Part shown: positions 62,664 to 64,000 of the stretch, in pieces
How the letters are laid out: each line of letters begins with the position of its first letter
How positions within the stretch are numbered: position 1 is the first letter of the stretch
Assembly (NCBI GenBank): GCA_905147135.1
Contig: LR990056.1
Location: 1,374,001-1,438,000, forward strand
DNA: 64,000 nt
Source of the DNA: Blastobasis lacticolella
Taxonomy: Eukaryota; Arthropoda; Insecta; Lepidoptera; Blastobasidae
Reading direction: 5' to 3'
Notes under the pieces: model-generated
What the model saw: the letters and a program-made list of their open reading frames with translations, nothing else
Database searches by the model: none
Told to the model about the DNA's origin: nothing
Program-made: the position numbers and the translations under genes

Positions 62664-62801
62664 GGCACTAGTGAGGCGTAAGGTCTGTTGTCGAGATACT
62701 GTCGTGCTATTGGACAGAAACAACTGCTGTAAAATGACGAATCTAGTCCAGTTAATGACAGGGCTTTATTTTGACAGTAGACCTTACGTCGTAGTGGCGC
62801 C
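62664..62801. mobile_element. small MITE
   Basis: GGCACTAGTGAGGCGTAAGG / CCTTACGTCGTAGTGGCGCC inverted ends; 138 bp. Confidence 0.7.
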
Positions 62802-63324
62802 ATCTCGTGGATTTTGGACCGCGAAAACCCTCTTGGTTCTGGCGTAGGAAGAAAAACACATAAAAGTAATTGTAAAATATCTTTAATTGAAAACAATATT
62901 TTTCTAACAGGTTTTAAACAATCGGGGAGTAAAGTATCCCAGTTTAGACCTAATACGCAATAGAATTAGCTAGGTTTCGTTGTCTAAAAATATCGGAGCG
63001 GCCAGCGAGCCGCTCCTGACATTTCTAAATAACCTATTAGGTACATCTCATCATAAGTATAAATAAATTATAGAAAAAATATCCATTAAATACATCTGAA
63101 GAAATCTAATGTTCACAAAAAGTACAGTCATTCGAAAAAACTATATCTACGTTTAGATAGGAATTAGTGCACAATATTGTCTTGCATTGGACTTGTGAAT
63201 GATAAAACACATCGAGACGATTTAGCTGCATCATTGCTAGCACAAGTGTGCTCTCGCGCGCGAGAAAAAACACGACATAGATACTGCTATCTCTTTCATC
63301 TTCTTATCGAGTCGATGGACTAAA
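62802..63324. other. noncoding
   Basis: No recognisable feature other than AT-rich sequence before the LINE fragment. Confidence 0.4.
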
Positions 63325-63565
63325 CTCTGACTTATACTTTATGCGCCCAGTATTCGGCGACAGATACAGCGTTTGAACTGGCCTCGAACAAGTCCTCTAT
63401 GGTACAAGTTTTAGGGCACGCCGAGCATGAAACGAGGTGGTCCATAGTTTGCGGAGATATGCCACAGTCGCACTGAAAACTGTCATTTGTACATCCCCAC
63501 TTAAAGAGATTCTCTTTACAACGGCCCACCTGGGTTCGCAGCCGATTTAACGCCTTCTAGGTTGG
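63325..63565 (-). mobile_element. LINE C-terminal fragment
   Basis: The minus strand encodes LNRLRTQVGRCKENLFKWGC then CDCGISPQTMDHLVSCSACP, a Cys/His-bearing end common in lepidopteran LINEs. Confidence 0.7.
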
Positions 63566-64000
63566 CCACGGAAGTTTGTTTTCGGGTGGGAGCTTTTCAG
63601 TAGGAAGGATAAAGGCGGGATTGGAAAATTTAGTGATCCACTGGTTTCTTCTGGCTGTGGGGACGTCACTTTCACAGGCAGTGGTGGTCGTCAAGAAACT
63701 GGATCGGCTTTTCAATCTCTTTCATCTTAGTATTGAGAGAAGGAACCGAACGCTCTCTCGCGGCGCGAGCTGTGTCGCTGACACACTTGTGCTAGCCGTG
63801 CAGTTCATAATTAGTAAGCGTATACGAAGTAACATAAGAATAGAGCATATAACGACAATAACGTATATTTTTATATATATTAATTATCATAATTACCCAA
63901 AAAATAATAAATTACACGACACGGTGATTTGTGTGACACATTTACGGAAGATTTAAATTGATAGTGCTATAGAATTTGGACGTGCTCGATTTATCAATAC

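Overview
The window is eukaryotic, intron-rich and crowded with transposable elements. Repeat families typical of Lepidoptera suggest a moth or butterfly: tRNA-headed SINEs with gatgatg-type tails, an RTE-clade LINE, CR1-like 3' tails and many foldback MITEs. The species cannot be named from the sequence. Coding exons are GC-rich islands in AT-rich introns, and all three cellular genes lie on the + strand. Exon borders below were read by hand from splice signals, reading frame and phase; every junction in the two complete models is phase-consistent.

Layout. (1) 424-2371: the last two exons of a TLC-domain membrane protein (TLCD4/TMEM56 type), whose 5' part lies off the left edge. (2) 2372-13555: intergenic, with MITEs, SINE pieces, LINE 3' ends and a perfect foldback element. 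(3) 13556-23918: a complete eight-exon chymotrypsin-like secreted serine protease of 397 residues. It carries an unusual Thr/Pro-rich, then acidic, then Lys/His-rich C-terminal tail. Its second and third introns hold a tandem duplication and an internally deleted antisense RTE element. (4) 23966-27294: polyadenylation signal, then a 2.3-kb nonautonomous hAT-like element that interrupts one SINE and contains two others. (5) 27295-57830: a complete 18-exon LIM kinase gene (LIMK1 orthologue, 1190 residues) with two LIM domains, a PDZ region that looks eroded, a full kinase domain and a 450-residue unannotated C-terminal extension. Its introns hold an apparently intact 3.2-kb RTE LINE, other LINE debris, two minisatellites and many MITEs. 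(6) 57831-64000: noncoding, with four more TIR elements and a LINE remnant.

Function. The three genes are unrelated: lipid-membrane protein, secreted protease, and actin/cofilin-regulating kinase. There is no operon-like logic. The notable biology is in gene-repeat interplay: a partial duplication of the protease active-site exon start between two copies of a short MITE (it leaves an in-frame alternative acceptor), a duplicated LIMK exon whose copy mostly differs at silent sites, and repeats placed within a few bases of splice sites. No CRISPR array, operon, rRNA or functional tRNA gene was seen.
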